Position numbers and translations under genes: made by a program. Below are positions 1-9,249 of a stretch of DNA of 64,000 bases, in pieces; positions within the stretch are counted from its first letter, which is position 1; each line of letters starts with the position of its first letter. Source of the DNA: Planctomycetota bacterium (GTDB lineage: Bacteria; Planctomycetota; Phycisphaerae; UBA1845). The notes beneath the pieces were generated by a model that did no database searches, was not told where the DNA came from, and saw only the letters and a program-made list of their open reading frames with translations. The stretch covers positions 62,001 to 126,000 of the forward strand of contig JAKQDH010000163.1 in NCBI GenBank assembly GCA_029558835.1. The letters run 5' to 3'.

Positions 1-78
1 GTTCAGCGTCTCGCCCAACTGGTCCCGCCCGACGTGGCGGTCAAGCTCAAGGCACGTTTCGGCGGTGGAGGAGAGTAA
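1..78 (+). CDS. C-terminal end of an unidentified protein (partial)
   Basis: An open frame enters from the left edge and ends at TAA 76-78. It encodes 25 residues finishing VKLKARFGGGGE. The gene starts outside the window and the tail is too short to assign a family. The next gene on the same strand begins 660 bases later, so it probably ends its transcription unit here. Confidence 0.5.
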   Translation, partial: VQRLAQLVPPDVAVKLKARFGGGGE

Positions 79-737
79 CGTCTCCCGGTGGCAAGTGCTT
101 CGAGCGCGAGTGCACCACCATGCGCCACCCGTGTTCGCGGTTCAAACCGCCGGCGCTCAATCGTGCACGGTGGTTCCGACGCCAACTAGAAAATGGGCCG
201 ACAGCGGCGGCTGCGCAAGCTACACAGGGTAGAATAGCGACCTTGCCGGTTTGGACAACTGCCGGGGTCTGACAGAGAGTACGTGTTTAGCGTCTTCGGC
301 GTTGTGGGTGCCATGCTTTCCCGCGACTGCGGTCACGGGCGTTGTGGGTGCCATGCTTTCCCGTGACTGCGGTCGCGGGTAAGCATGCCTCTGCGGACGC
401 GGCACATGCCCACCCCCGCCTGGGGCGGGGGTGGGCATGGCACCCACGCTAAACAGGTACGGCAGAGAATGCCAGACCCAACTTCGTCCGTCAGTTTGGG
501 TATTCTGGTACGCTCCTGCGCGGTGCTGTCGTCATGGCCGGAGAAGCGCCGTCGGCGTGCGGCCCCGCTGCCGCCGTCCGCCGGTGCGTACACGCACATC
601 CGAGGCCCTGACCGAGCCGACCGTTGACAGGACACGGCACACCGCCTACGGTAGCAGCGTGCAGAATTGGCGCGGCCGGCGGCATTGAGCCGACCGCGGT
701 GGATCACATCGAAACGCCAGAAGGGAGGAGTTGCGGT
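79..737. other. Intergenic region carrying MITE copy 1
   Basis: No convincing gene. The middle (279-460) is the first copy of the palindromic MITE-like element. The short open frames here are GC-rich noise overlapping the palindrome. A GCGGTTCAAACCGC palindrome near 135-160 resembles a tRNA T-arm but nothing around it folds as a tRNA. Confidence 0.6.
279..460. mobile_element. MITE-like palindromic element, copy 1
   Basis: Non-coding element with terminal inverted repeats: left end GTACGTGTTTAGCGT, right end ACGCTAAACAGGTAC. GTGGGTGCCATGC near the left pairs with GCATGGCACCCAC near the right. The flanks are GACAGAGA (271-278) and GGCAGAGA (461-468), an 8-bp target duplication with one mismatch. 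This copy is longer than the others because a 40-bp unit is tandemly duplicated (301-340 and 341-380). It has no transposase, so it would have to be moved in trans. Confidence 0.8.
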
Positions 738-971
738 ATGAGAAGGCGAATGCTGCGTACGTGGTACCGCCGTGTGAGCCTGGTGCTGCTGGCGGTGTTG
801 CTGCCGTTGGCGAGTGGGTGCGAGTGGGGACAGATTACTGCCACCACGACGACGACACTGGATACCCGGCAGATTGTCATCGGCTTGGTGCAGTCCGCGT
901 TGATTACACCGCTGAACAACGCCGTCAACAACGCGGTCAACAACTTCTTCGACCGGATCGACGACGATTGA
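738..971 (+). CDS. Small lipoprotein, function unknown
   Basis: A 77-residue protein. The start ATG at 738 is chosen because GGGAGGAG lies 7 bases upstream; a longer frame from 624 lacks this. An Arg-rich n-region is followed by a Leu/Val-rich segment and a lipobox ending LASGC, so it should be lipidated at Cys29. The mature part is only about 49 residues, with a Thr run and a repeated NNAVNN stretch ending FFDRIDDD. It is too short for a recognised domain. It precedes the DUF481 gene by 179 bases and could share its transcript. Confidence 0.65.
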   Translation: MRRRMLRTWYRRVSLVLLAVLLPLASGCEWGQITATTTTTLDTRQIVIGLVQSALITPLNNAVNNAVNNFFDRIDDD

Positions 972-1150
972 GTGATGGTGCGCGCTTCGGCACCGCGGGT
1001 CTTACCCGTAAACCGCGCGGGGTTGGGCTTAAGGCCGGCGTTGCCGGTTGCGCGTTCGCGCACGTACAGCAGGGCAGGTGACTGGGAAACCGAATCTGAC
1101 GTGGTGCCGATGCGGTGCGGCCGCACACATCACGCGAGGTGAGCACAACA

Positions 1151-2239
1151 ATGAAGTTCAATGCATGGTTCGGTGGGCAGGCGAGAATGATCACGCTTCT
1201 CGCCGGTGGTCTGATGATGGTGATCGCGACCGCGGCGGTCCGGGCGGATGTGATCACGACGACGGATGGAAGCCGACTGGTGGGCAAAGTCACGGCGGTA
1301 GCCGAAGGCAAGTTGACCCTGGTCACGGGTTTCGCGGGCACGGTGACCATCGAGCTGGCCAAGGTGCAGGCGATCAGCACCGACGAGAGCGTCAACGTGC
1401 GTTTCGACAGCGGTGACCAGCTCGTGGGGAAGATGCAGTTGAACGCCGAGGGCACGCAGGCCCAGATGGAGGGCGCCCTGGGGCCGATTCCCGTGGAAGT
1501 CGGCAAGGTGGAGGCCATCTGGCCTGCGGGCGCGGAAGACCCCCGCATCGTCCAGGCGCAGAAGGCGGCAGAGGCCGCCAAGCCCAAGTGGTCCGCCACG
1601 CTCGAGGCCGGGGCCACCAAGAAGGAAGGGAATACGGATACGTTCGAGGTCCGTGGCCGCGGTGAGCTGCGCCGCAAGACCGTCGACGACCTGCTCAAGT
1701 TCTACATCGCGGCCGACTACGCCGAGCAGAACGACACCCGCAACCGCAATGAGTACCTCGGCGGCGTGTACTACGAGTACAACATTACGGAGCGGTTCAT
1801 GGCCTATGGTCGCGGCGAGCTCGAGCATGACGAGTTCGAGAACCTGGATCTGCGGGCGACGGCTGCGGCCGGTGTCGGCTACTACTGGCTGAAGAAGCCC
1901 CACCACGAGTTCAAGACCCGGGCCGGCGGTGGTTACCGTCACGAGGCCTATGAGGACGGTCGGACCGTGGACGACCCGATTGCTGATCTCGGCATGGACT
2001 ACCGGCTGGATATCTCGCGCTGGGCGCAGTTCACGCACAGCACGACCTACAGCCCGAGCCTGGAAGAGTTCAGCGACTATCGCCTCGTGCTCGACACCGC
2101 CCTGGCGTTCCCGCTGGCCAACAGCGATGTCTGGAAGCTGAAGCTGGGCGTGAAGAACGAGTATAACTCGAACCCGCAGCCCGGCGTGGAGAGACTGGAC
2201 AACACGTACTACGGCAATATCGTGCTGGAGCTCAAGTAG
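1151..2239 (+). CDS. DUF481 (YdiY-like) outer-membrane-type beta protein
   Basis: A 362-residue exported protein. The ATG at 1151 follows GAGGTGAG at good spacing and gives a signal peptide ending around AAVRA. Residues 33-130 contain two similar beta-rich units (DGSRLVGKVT..., SGDQLVGKMQ...) like the small N-terminal domains often seen before DUF481. Residues 145-362 match the DUF481 pattern: alternating strands, EGNTDTFEVRGRGEL near the start, and a terminal VLELK. DUF481 proteins are predicted beta-barrels or salt-induced outer-membrane proteins; the actual function is unknown. A strong GC hairpin directly follows the stop. Confidence 0.8.
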   Translation: MKFNAWFGGQARMITLLAGGLMMVIATAAVRADVITTTDGSRLVGKVTAVAEGKLTLVTGFAGTVTIELAKVQAISTDESVNVRFDSGDQLVGKMQLNAEGTQAQMEGALGPIPVEVGKVEAIWPAGAEDPRIVQAQKAAEAAKPKWSATLEAGATKKEGNTDTFEVRGRGELRRKTVDDLLKFYIAADYAEQNDTRNRNEYLGGVYYEYNITERFMAYGRGELEHDEFENLDLRATAAAGVGYYWLKKPHHEFKTRAGGGYRHEAYEDGRTVDDPIADLGMDYRLDISRWAQFTHSTTYSPSLEEFSDYRLVLDTALAFPLANSDVWKLKLGVKNEYNSNPQPGVERLDNTYYGNIVLELK

Positions 2240-2242
2240 CGA

Positions 2243-2291
2243 CGGCAGGCGCGCAGGGGGCATGCGAGGGTATGCTCCCCGCGCGCTGCCG
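2243..2291 (+). terminator. Strong hairpin after the DUF481 gene
   Basis: Starting 4 bases after the stop, CGGCAG-GCGCGC-GGGG-GCAT pairs with ATGC-CCCC-GCGCGC-CTGCCG around a short loop, giving about 20 pairs with one bulge. No T-run follows, so it may be a transcript-end stabiliser rather than a classic intrinsic terminator. Confidence 0.5.
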
Positions 2292-2482
2292 ACTGCGCGC
2301 GGCATGCGCTGCCCGGCTTGGCTCTGGGCAGCGGGGCGGGCAGGTCGCGCCGTACCCGCCGGGCGGCAAGGCGCGGGTGCCCCGCGAAGCACGGCCGCGC
2401 CATTGGGAGACTGGGTGCGCGGCGTGCCCCGACTGAAGGCGACTGTCTCCCGACAGGCAAGGCCGCATGCTGGTGCACGCAT

Positions 2483-2625
2483 GTATGTGTTTAGCGTCTT
2501 TGGTGTTGTGGGTGCCATGCTTTCCCCCGACCGCGGTCGCGGGTGAGCATGCTTCTGCGTACCGCGGCACATGCCCACCCCCGCCAGCGGCGGGTGAGGG
2601 CATGGCACCCACGCTGAACACGTAC
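2483..2625. mobile_element. MITE-like palindromic element, copy 2
   Basis: 143-bp copy with ends GTATGTGTTTAGCGT and ACGCTGAACACGTAC and the same internal GTGGGTGCCATGC/GCATGGCACCCAC arms. The flanks TGCACGCAT (2474-2482) and TGCAGCAT (2626-2633) differ by one base insertion and look like a worn 8-bp target duplication. Confidence 0.75.
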
Positions 2626-2652
2626 TGCAGCATGCCGCCCGGCGGTGGAAAG

Positions 2653-2687
2653 GCATGGCGGCGCTGTACCTGGCCATGCCACCCTGG
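2653..2687. repeat. GGCATGGC/GCCATGCC hairpin repeat, copy 1
   Basis: GGCATGGCGGCGCTG...TGGCCATGCCACC; the outer GGCATGGC and GCCATGCC arms pair. The same unit recurs at 32433-32467 and, inverted, at 43025-43055. This copy lies 28 bases after MITE copy 2. Confidence 0.6.
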
Positions 2688-2780
2688 CCTCGTTGTCGAT
2701 TGCCCCGATGTGTGGAGCTGGTTGCCGCAGGGCGATAACGCGAGCGCCAGCCGACACACGAACTGAGCGGAGGTCACGCG

Positions 2781-3356
2781 ATGGATACTGTGGTTGATCC
2801 GGCTACGGTGGCCGAGCAGGCCACCCTGATGACTCAGGTTACCGCTTGGGTGGACAAGTACGGACCGGCCGTACTCCAGGCGTTGGTCACGCTGGTCGTA
2901 GGTTGGATCGTGGCGCGCGTGCTGCGTCGGGTGCTGCGGGGCGTGCTCAAGCGGGCTCACCTGGATCCCACCCTGGTCGGCTTCCTGTCGCACATGGTGT
3001 ATCTGCTGCTGTTGGTGCTCGTGATCCTCACCGCCCTCGGCAGGGTCGGCGTGCAGACGACTTCCTTCATCGCGATCCTGGGTGCGGCCGGATTGGCGGT
3101 CGGCCTGGCGTTGCAGGGCTCGTTGGCGAACCTGGCGGCCGGGGTGATGATCATCGCGTTCCGCCCTTTCCGGGCAGGTGACTTCATTGAGGCGGCCGGC
3201 ACCAAGGGGGTCGTCGATGAGGTCCAGGTCTTCGCCACGATCCTCCGGCATCCGGACAACAAGATTGTGATCGTGCCGAACTCGGCGCTTGCCTCCGGGG
3301 TCATCACCAAGACCCCGGGCGGAGTTCCCGCACCGCCGGGCGCCGCGGCGAAGTAG
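2781..3356 (+). CDS. MscS-family mechanosensitive channel, C-terminally short
   Basis: A 191-residue membrane protein whose start has GGAGG upstream. Helices at about 32-52 and 70-92 precede the pore-lining TM3 (GAAGLAVGLALQGSLANLAAG, about 113-133), a clear MscS signature. The start of the beta domain follows (FRPFRAGDFIEAAGTKGVVDE) and the protein reaches VPNSAL, but stops 20 residues later in a Pro/Ala tail (PGGVPAPPGAAAK). E. coli MscS is 286 residues and continues into an alpha/beta domain forming the cytoplasmic cage. That domain is absent here, and no remnant was found downstream. It may be a truncated but functional pore or a decaying gene. Confidence 0.85.
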   Translation: MDTVVDPATVAEQATLMTQVTAWVDKYGPAVLQALVTLVVGWIVARVLRRVLRGVLKRAHLDPTLVGFLSHMVYLLLLVLVILTALGRVGVQTTSFIAILGAAGLAVGLALQGSLANLAAGVMIIAFRPFRAGDFIEAAGTKGVVDEVQVFATILRHPDNKIVIVPNSALASGVITKTPGGVPAPPGAAAK

Positions 3357-3766
3357 CCTCAGTTGGTCCTGTGTACCTGGCGACCGCTGACTGGAGACGT
3401 GAGACCCGGGCGGCGGGAAGGTACCCCGCCCGTCCAGTTCGCCCCCGCGCGGGGACAGTCGCAATGCTGTCTACTGGGATGACGACGGCGATCCCCAGTT
3501 CTCCGCCGCACGGGGACATTCACCCGCGCCTCGGCCACGCGGGTCGGCTCCGCAGCGCGAGACGTCGCCTGGCCGCGTGCCGGGGGTGTAGCGACATCCG
3601 CTTTGACACCAGCCTCGTTGTTGATCATGCTTTGCTGACACACACTGGGTCTTCGTTTGCGCCGTCAATGCCCGCGTGCGCCAGACGGAGCAAGAGGGGG
3701 CGGCTGCCCCGCACAAGGCTCGGCAAGCCACGCCGGCCGCACGGTTGGGTGGGGTGAAGCCATTAC
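3357..3766 (+). other. Intergenic region, nothing recognised
   Basis: 410 bases after the short MscS gene. The frames were checked for the missing MscS C-terminus and none was found. The GC is slightly lower near 3590-3660. No hairpin or repeat from the families described elsewhere occurs. Confidence 0.5.
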
Positions 3767-6700
3767 GTGGGGGAACTCGCAGTGCACGTCAAGAACCTCG
3801 TTGTGAGACTGGTGATCGTTATCCTGCCGGGTGTAAGTGCAGGGCTGCTACCTGCCCCGGCGGCCGGCGCGGATGTTTCGACCAAGGGTGCGGTGGGTAC
3901 GCTGATGCCACACGAGGTCCGCGTGAATACCTACCTCCCCAGTGTGCAGGAGAACGCCGGCATCGCTGGCTACGCTGACGGCGGGTTGGTCTTGGTCTGG
4001 GACAGCCGTCGGCAGGAGCAGGGCAACTACGGCGTCTACCTGCAACGCTTCGGACCCGACGGCTCGCCCATCGGCGGCGAGACGCACGTCAACGTCTTCA
4101 CCGACAAGATGCAGAGCAACCCCGCGGTGGCCGTCGATGGGCTCGGCGGAACCTGGGTGGCGTGGGAGTCATTCGGTCAGGACGGCGCCGGCAGCGCCAT
4201 CATCGCCCGGCGCTTCAGTCCGGACTTCACCTTCGGGTCCGACGAAATCCTCGTCAACCGGCGCACGGCCGGTACGCAGCACGACGTGGTGATCGCCGGC
4301 GACGCCCAGGGCGGAGCGACGTTGATCTGGGTGACCCCGGTCGTGACGGCAGGGGGGAGCGGTCCCCTCGGGCAGACCCGAGCCCGCATCGTCGCCCGCC
4401 GTTTCGGGCCGGAAGGGGGACCTTGGGGTGACGAGTTCTTCGTGTCAACGCGTGCTGAGGACACTGAGAGTCTCCCGACCGTGGCCCAAGACGAACAGGG
4501 GCGGCTGGCGGTTGTCTGGGCCGTTACCGATGGGCGGGGAGAGGCATACGCCATCCGCGGGCGAATCCTCCAGACGGACGGCACTGCCTGCACGCCGGTC
4601 TTCACGGTGAGCGAAGCGGACGGGGCCGTCCACATCGAGCCCGCCGTGGCCGCGACGCGCAGCGGTGAGTTCGTCGTGGCATGGCTCACGACCACCGGCG
4701 AGGACTACGTTGTCTCGTATCGCAGGATCACGCCGGACGGCTGCGCGGTTGGCCCCACTCATTCATGGCAGGATGCTCGCCTGCGGCAACTAAGCGGCGT
4801 GGCCGTGGCAGGCACACCCGGCGGGGGATGGTGCATGGCCGTCAACGCCGCGGTGGGCGGCGACGACCCCGCGGGCGGCATCTACGCCCGCTGCTTCGGC
4901 GCCGACGGGCAGGCCATGTCTGACACGACGCGGGTCAACCGTCACACGGACGGTGTGCAGCGCTTGGCCGTCGCCCGCGGCAAGCAGCGGCTCACGTACA
5001 CGGCCGCAGGACGCTTGGCCGTTGCCTGGGCGGGTGACTGCGGCAGCGGCGATGCCGAGGCGGTCAACCTCACCGTGCTGCTCTCGAAAGACGACATCGA
5101 TGCGCTGCAAGCGCTGCTTCCGAGCGCACAGGGCACCACCGAATTGACGACGCCGACGAGTCCGATCGCCAAGCCGCACGAGCCGCCGATTCGCGATCCC
5201 TCGACCATCCCCGCTGAGCCGTTCGGTGGTGACCCCGAGCCGTTCAGCCGGGGACGGGACCTGGGGTTCATCGGAGTCACCAACACCGGCTGGACTCCGC
5301 CCGACCCCCACCTTGCGGTGGGGCCGCAGCACCTCGCGCTGGTCACCAACGGAGCGATCGCGTTCTATCAGAAGGACGGGACCCTGCTGTTTCAGGATGA
5401 GCTGGAGGACGCCTACGGCTTCTGGGGAGTGGAGGGCGCCACCGGCATGGTTTTCGATCCCGAGGTTCTCTATGACCCCCACAGCAACCGCTTCATGGCG
5501 ATGGCGTGCGAGCGCACCAACGACAATCGCAGCAAGTTCCTGCTGGCCGTTTCCAGCAACGCGGATCCGATGAACGCCTGGCATCGCTGGCGGTTCGACG
5601 TGACGGCATTGGCGGGCAACGACATCGACTCACCGAACCTCGCCGTGGACGCCCAGGCCGTGTACCTCAGCTCGGACCACTTCAGCCCCAACAAGTACCT
5701 GGTATACATTCTGGACAAGGCGTCCGTCCTCAGCGGGGGCACGCCCACCCCCCGCAGCCTGCTAGTGACCGGATCACATTCCTTCGGGTTGCCCGTGACC
5801 TACGACGCGGATGCGCCCGCCCAGTACATGATTGAAGCTTTCGAATCCTCCAGCAACAGCACCGTGAGGTTCCACGCGATTACCGACCCGCTCGGCACGC
5901 CCCAGCGGGTGACGGCGACGCTCGCCGTGCCGACCTACACGATGCCGGAGGACCCGCCGCAGAAGGGCACCAGCATCCGCCCGGAAGTCTTCGAGGCGCG
6001 GTTCTGGAGCTGCGTCTACCGCAACGGCTCGCTCTGGGCGGTCCATCACCACGGCAGCAGCCGCGTCCGCGCCCGCTGGTATGAGTTCGCCATGAACAAC
6101 TGGCCGGTCGGCGGCACGCCCGAGCTCGTGCAATACGGCGAGATCGACCCCGGCACTCCCGTGCGCACGTTCTTCCCGAGCATCTGGGTGGACAACGTGG
6201 GCAACGCGGCCATCGTCTGCTCGCGGTCCTCGGCACAAGAGTACATCTCGATCTGGTACGCAGTCCGCTTGGCCGGTGACCCGCCGGGCACCTTCGGTCC
6301 GTTGACATTTGTCAAGTCGAGTTCCGGTCCCTACACCTTCGCCGCGCGCTGGGGTGACTACTCCGGTACTTCCGACGACCCCGCGCAGCCCGGCGCGTTC
6401 TGGTTTCATCACGAGTACGCGCCGACCAGCACAAGCTGGAACACCTGGATTGCCCAGACGGTGCTCGAGACACTCCAACTCGAGATGGTAGATCCAGCGC
6501 CAGTGCCGACCCTGGTCCCACCGGGTACTCCCCTGTCCGTGACGCTCCGCATCACCGAAGTCGGTCAGACGCTCGTGCCCGGCTCGGCCAAGTTGTACTA
6601 CCGTTTCGATGAGAGCGCCCCCTTCGAGCAGATCACGCTGACCGACCTGGGGGAGGGGTTGTTCCAGGCGGCCGTGCCTGGAGCTGCCTGCGGCCAGACG

Positions 6701-7546
6701 CCGCAATTCGCCTTCGGCGCCACCGGCAACGGCGGCAGCACGGTCTACGAGCCCGCCGACTTCCCCGCGGAGACCTTCAGTTACGGCATCGGTCAGGTCA
6801 CCGTCGTGCTCGATGACGACTTCGAGACCGACCACGGCTGGACGGCCACGTATGTGCCCGACGGGTCGCCGGTGACGGGCTTCTGGGAGCGCGTCGAGCC
6901 GATCGGCACCACGGCCGCTCCCTCCAGCGACTTCTCGGGCGCCGGGACCTACTGCTACGTGACTCAGAACGGCCTGCCGGGCGGTGGCGACGGCGACGCC
7001 GACGTGGACAACGGCACGTTCATCTTGACCAGCCCGACGTTGGCCATGCCCTCGGGAGGCACCATCAGCTACGCCCGCTGGTTCTACTGGCATGGCAACG
7101 GTACCGAGGACTTCCTCGACGTGGAGTTATCCAACGACGACGGCGGCAGTTGGGCGCTCGCCGAGCGGGTCAGCGGCATCACCGGCTGGGTCCAGCGCAC
7201 CGTTCAGGTCGAGGATTACGTGTCCCCCTCGGCCACGGTGCGTATCCGCTTCGTCACCAGCGACGTTCCGAGCGACTCGCTTACCGAAGCGGCCGTGGAC
7301 GAAGTGGTTGTCCAGGCCGTCGGTTGTCTGTCCTGCCCATTCCCAGGCGACAACAACGGCGACTGCCACATCGACCTGGCCGACTTCAGCGACGCCGTGG
7401 GCTGCCTGAGCGGTCCGGGGGTGACGGCAAGCCCGGCGTGTGGCTGCTTTGACTTCAACGATGACGACAGCGTCGATCTGCTGGACCTGGCGGCCTACCA
7501 GAACGCCTTCACCGGCCCGGCCGCCACGATCCCCGGTTGCCGGTAG
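3767..7546 (+). CDS. Large secreted protein with repeats and dockerin-like C-terminus
   Basis: A 1259-residue exported protein. GTG 3767 is used, but GTG 3782 has GGGGGA eight bases upstream and may be the true start; both give a signal peptide ending near PAAGAD. Residues 45-400 hold repeated units of the form LVxVWDSRxxxGxYGVYLQRFGPDG...VNxxTxxxQxxPAVA, typical of beta-propeller-like blades in planctomycete secreted proteins. Residues 490-900 form a second beta-rich domain of unknown type. After a spacer, about 1010-1170 resembles a beta-sandwich (DDDFETDHGWTATY start). The end has two Ca-binding loops, DNNGDCHIDLADF and DFNDDDSVDLLDL, as in dockerin type I modules. The substrate and role are unknown. 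Confidence 0.75.
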   Translation: MGELAVHVKNLVVRLVIVILPGVSAGLLPAPAAGADVSTKGAVGTLMPHEVRVNTYLPSVQENAGIAGYADGGLVLVWDSRRQEQGNYGVYLQRFGPDGSPIGGETHVNVFTDKMQSNPAVAVDGLGGTWVAWESFGQDGAGSAIIARRFSPDFTFGSDEILVNRRTAGTQHDVVIAGDAQGGATLIWVTPVVTAGGSGPLGQTRARIVARRFGPEGGPWGDEFFVSTRAEDTESLPTVAQDEQGRLAVVWAVTDGRGEAYAIRGRILQTDGTACTPVFTVSEADGAVHIEPAVAATRSGEFVVAWLTTTGEDYVVSYRRITPDGCAVGPTHSWQDARLRQLSGVAVAGTPGGGWCMAVNAAVGGDDPAGGIYARCFGADGQAMSDTTRVNRHTDGVQRLAVARGKQRLTYTAAGRLAVAWAGDCGSGDAEAVNLTVLLSKDDIDALQALLPSAQGTTELTTPTSPIAKPHEPPIRDPSTIPAEPFGGDPEPFSRGRDLGFIGVTNTGWTPPDPHLAVGPQHLALVTNGAIAFYQKDGTLLFQDELEDAYGFWGVEGATGMVFDPEVLYDPHSNRFMAMACERTNDNRSKFLLAVSSNADPMNAWHRWRFDVTALAGNDIDSPNLAVDAQAVYLSSDHFSPNKYLVYILDKASVLSGGTPTPRSLLVTGSHSFGLPVTYDADAPAQYMIEAFESSSNSTVRFHAITDPLGTPQRVTATLAVPTYTMPEDPPQKGTSIRPEVFEARFWSCVYRNGSLWAVHHHGSSRVRARWYEFAMNNWPVGGTPELVQYGEIDPGTPVRTFFPSIWVDNVGNAAIVCSRSSAQEYISIWYAVRLAGDPPGTFGPLTFVKSSSGPYTFAARWGDYSGTSDDPAQPGAFWFHHEYAPTSTSWNTWIAQTVLETLQLEMVDPAPVPTLVPPGTPLSVTLRITEVGQTLVPGSAKLYYRFDESAPFEQITLTDLGEGLFQAAVPGAACGQTPQFAFGATGNGGSTVYEPADFPAETFSYGIGQVTVVLDDDFETDHGWTATYVPDGSPVTGFWERVEPIGTTAAPSSDFSGAGTYCYVTQNGLPGGGDGDADVDNGTFILTSPTLAMPSGGTISYARWFYWHGNGTEDFLDVELSNDDGGSWALAERVSGITGWVQRTVQVEDYVSPSATVRIRFVTSDVPSDSLTEAAVDEVVVQAVGCLSCPFPGDNNGDCHIDLADFSDAVGCLSGPGVTASPACGCFDFNDDDSVDLLDLAAYQNAFTGPAATIPGCR

Positions 7547-7630
7547 CACGCCCCGGCGGGCGGAGCCGGCCCTACTTGTCGGGAGGCTTCCCCCCGCCGT
7601 TCCCCAGCTTGCTCGGCACTCCGCGCCCGC

Positions 7631-7658
7631 TTGTCACGCCCCGCGCCCGACCTATACT
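7631..7658 (+). promoter_or_regulatory. Sigma70-type promoter for a leaderless PhoH-like mRNA
   Basis: TTGTCA (7631-7636), 16-base spacer, TATACT (7653-7658). The expected transcription start, six to eight bases downstream, coincides with the ATG at 7666. There is no Shine-Dalgarno before that ATG, so the transcript is probably leaderless. Confidence 0.6.
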
Positions 7659-7665
7659 GGGCCCC

Positions 7666-8967
7666 ATGCGGAAGAACTACATCCTCGATGCCAACATCCT
7701 CCTGCATGACCCGCAGTCGGTTTTCCACTTCGCGGACAACACGGTGATTATCCCGATCGTCGTGATCAGCGAGATCGACCGGTTCAAGAAGGAGATGTCG
7801 GAACGCGGCTACAACGCTCGCGGGGTGGCGCGTTTGCTTGATGCGTTGCGCGGTGGTCGCAGCCTGGCGGACGGTGTGGAACTGGAGGGCGGCGGGCGGC
7901 TCAAAGTCCACTGCCCGCCTGACCCGAGCCGCCCCATCAATGGCATGCCGGCCGACACCGAGATTCTCCAGGTGGCCCAGGCGGTACGCGAGGCCGAGCC
8001 CGATACGCCCGTCATCATCGTCACCAAGGACATCAACCTGCGCATTCGGGCGGATGCCATCGGCCTGAGGGCGGAGGACTACGAGTCCGACCGCGTGCCC
8101 CTGTCCGACCTCTACCACGCCCCGCGCGAGTTTCACCTGCCGCCCACGGCCCTGCGCGAGTTCAAGGCCGTCGGCCGGTTGCCCCTGCCGACCCAGGGAA
8201 TGCTGCCCAACGAGTACGTGCTGCTCCGCGCTGACGACGGCGGCCGCGGCAGCGCTCTTGCCCGCGTCGACGCGGCAGCCGAGACGCTCATCCCACTCCT
8301 GGAGCCGGAGGAATCCCTGTGGGGCGTCCGCGCCCGCAACAAGGAACAGTATTTCGCCATCGACGCGTTGCTTGATGACCGGATTCAACTGGTCACGTTG
8401 ATGGGCAAGGCCGGTACCGGCAAGACGCTCCTCGCCATTGCCGCGGCCCTGTACCTGACGTTCAAGCAACGCAAGTACCGGGCGGCCCTGATCGCCCGGC
8501 CCATCTTCCCCCTGGGCCGCGACCTGGGCTTTCTCCCCGGTGACATCGAACACAAGCTTGATCCGTGGATGAAGCCGGTCGTCGATACGCTTGACTTTCT
8601 GATTGACACTGGCGGTGCCGTCCAGGGTCATCAGGATGGCGCGGACCTGCTCCGCTCCGGACTGGTCGAGGTGCAGCCGCTGACCTACATCCGCGGCCGC
8701 AACATCTCCAACCGCTTCGTCGTCATTGACGAGGCGCAGAACCTGGCGCCGCTGGAGCTCAAGACCGTCGTCACGCGGATGGGGCAGGCCGCCAAGATCG
8801 TCTTCACCGGTGACCCCGAACAGATCGACAACCCGTACGTCGACACGGGCAGCAGCGGCTTCACCTACCTGTGCAACCGGTTCCGCGCCCAGCCCATCGC
8901 GGCCCACGTCGAGCTGCTTAAGGGCGAACGCAGCCCCCTGGCAGAGATCGCCGCAAACCTGCTGTGA
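7666..8967 (+). CDS. PIN domain-PhoH fusion ATPase (YlaK type)
   Basis: A 433-residue cytoplasmic protein. ATG 7666 is chosen because the PIN motif begins at once (KNYILDANILLHDP); the longer frame adds a Pro-rich shadow. Residues 1-140 are a PIN-like nuclease domain with acidic residues in LDANIL, ISEIDRFKKE and VTKDINLR. Residues 225-433 are the PhoH-like P-loop domain: Walker A GKAGTGKTLLAI, then ARPIFPLGRDLGFLPGD, Walker B VVIDEAQNL, and FTGDPEQID. The family is thought to be a ribonuclease-helicase linked to RNA turnover. The gene immediately precedes the large structured RNA region but has its own promoter. Confidence 0.93.
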   Translation: MRKNYILDANILLHDPQSVFHFADNTVIIPIVVISEIDRFKKEMSERGYNARGVARLLDALRGGRSLADGVELEGGGRLKVHCPPDPSRPINGMPADTEILQVAQAVREAEPDTPVIIVTKDINLRIRADAIGLRAEDYESDRVPLSDLYHAPREFHLPPTALREFKAVGRLPLPTQGMLPNEYVLLRADDGGRGSALARVDAAAETLIPLLEPEESLWGVRARNKEQYFAIDALLDDRIQLVTLMGKAGTGKTLLAIAAALYLTFKQRKYRAALIARPIFPLGRDLGFLPGDIEHKLDPWMKPVVDTLDFLIDTGGAVQGHQDGADLLRSGLVEVQPLTYIRGRNISNRFVVIDEAQNLAPLELKTVVTRMGQAAKIVFTGDPEQIDNPYVDTGSSGFTYLCNRFRAQPIAAHVELLKGERSPLAEIAANLL

Positions 8968-9214
8968 CGATGACGGGAATCGGCGTCACGCACGGCAGCG
9001 TGCAGCGGCCGCCCGCGGTGGTTCCCGTACAGAATCCTTACAGTGGCCCTGTGAAACAACTGTGAAATAGAAAAATCGCCGTACGGTCCGCACTGGTAAT
9101 GCACACCTGGCGTCTGCATTGAAACGTTATGCGGGCCCGTAGGTTAGCAGACTAATGCCCGGGGCAACTCACACCGGTCGGATGTGGCGAGCGGCGTGTT
9201 CAAGTCGATTCCGC

Positions 9215-9243
9215 TTGCCTTCGGGCCGATTATCGGGTAAGAT
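9215..9243 (+). promoter_or_regulatory. Promoter of the large structured RNA
   Basis: TTGCCT (9215-9220), 17-base spacer, TAAGAT (9238-9243). It predicts a transcript start near 9250, where a small hairpin (GCGAC 9250-9254, GTCGC 9261-9265) begins. No open reading frame with a ribosome site follows. Confidence 0.5.
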
Positions 9244-9249
9244 GCAGAT

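Noticed and set aside
110..190. tRNA-like GCGGTTCAAACCGC palindrome
   Set aside because: No acceptor, D or anticodon arm can be drawn around it.
1130..2677. 515-codon minus-strand frame opposite the DUF481 gene
   Set aside because: Antisense shadow of a well-supported gene, running through MITE copy 2.
3371..3757. Missing MscS C-terminus in another frame
   Set aside because: Translated frames show no similarity to the MscS alpha/beta domain.
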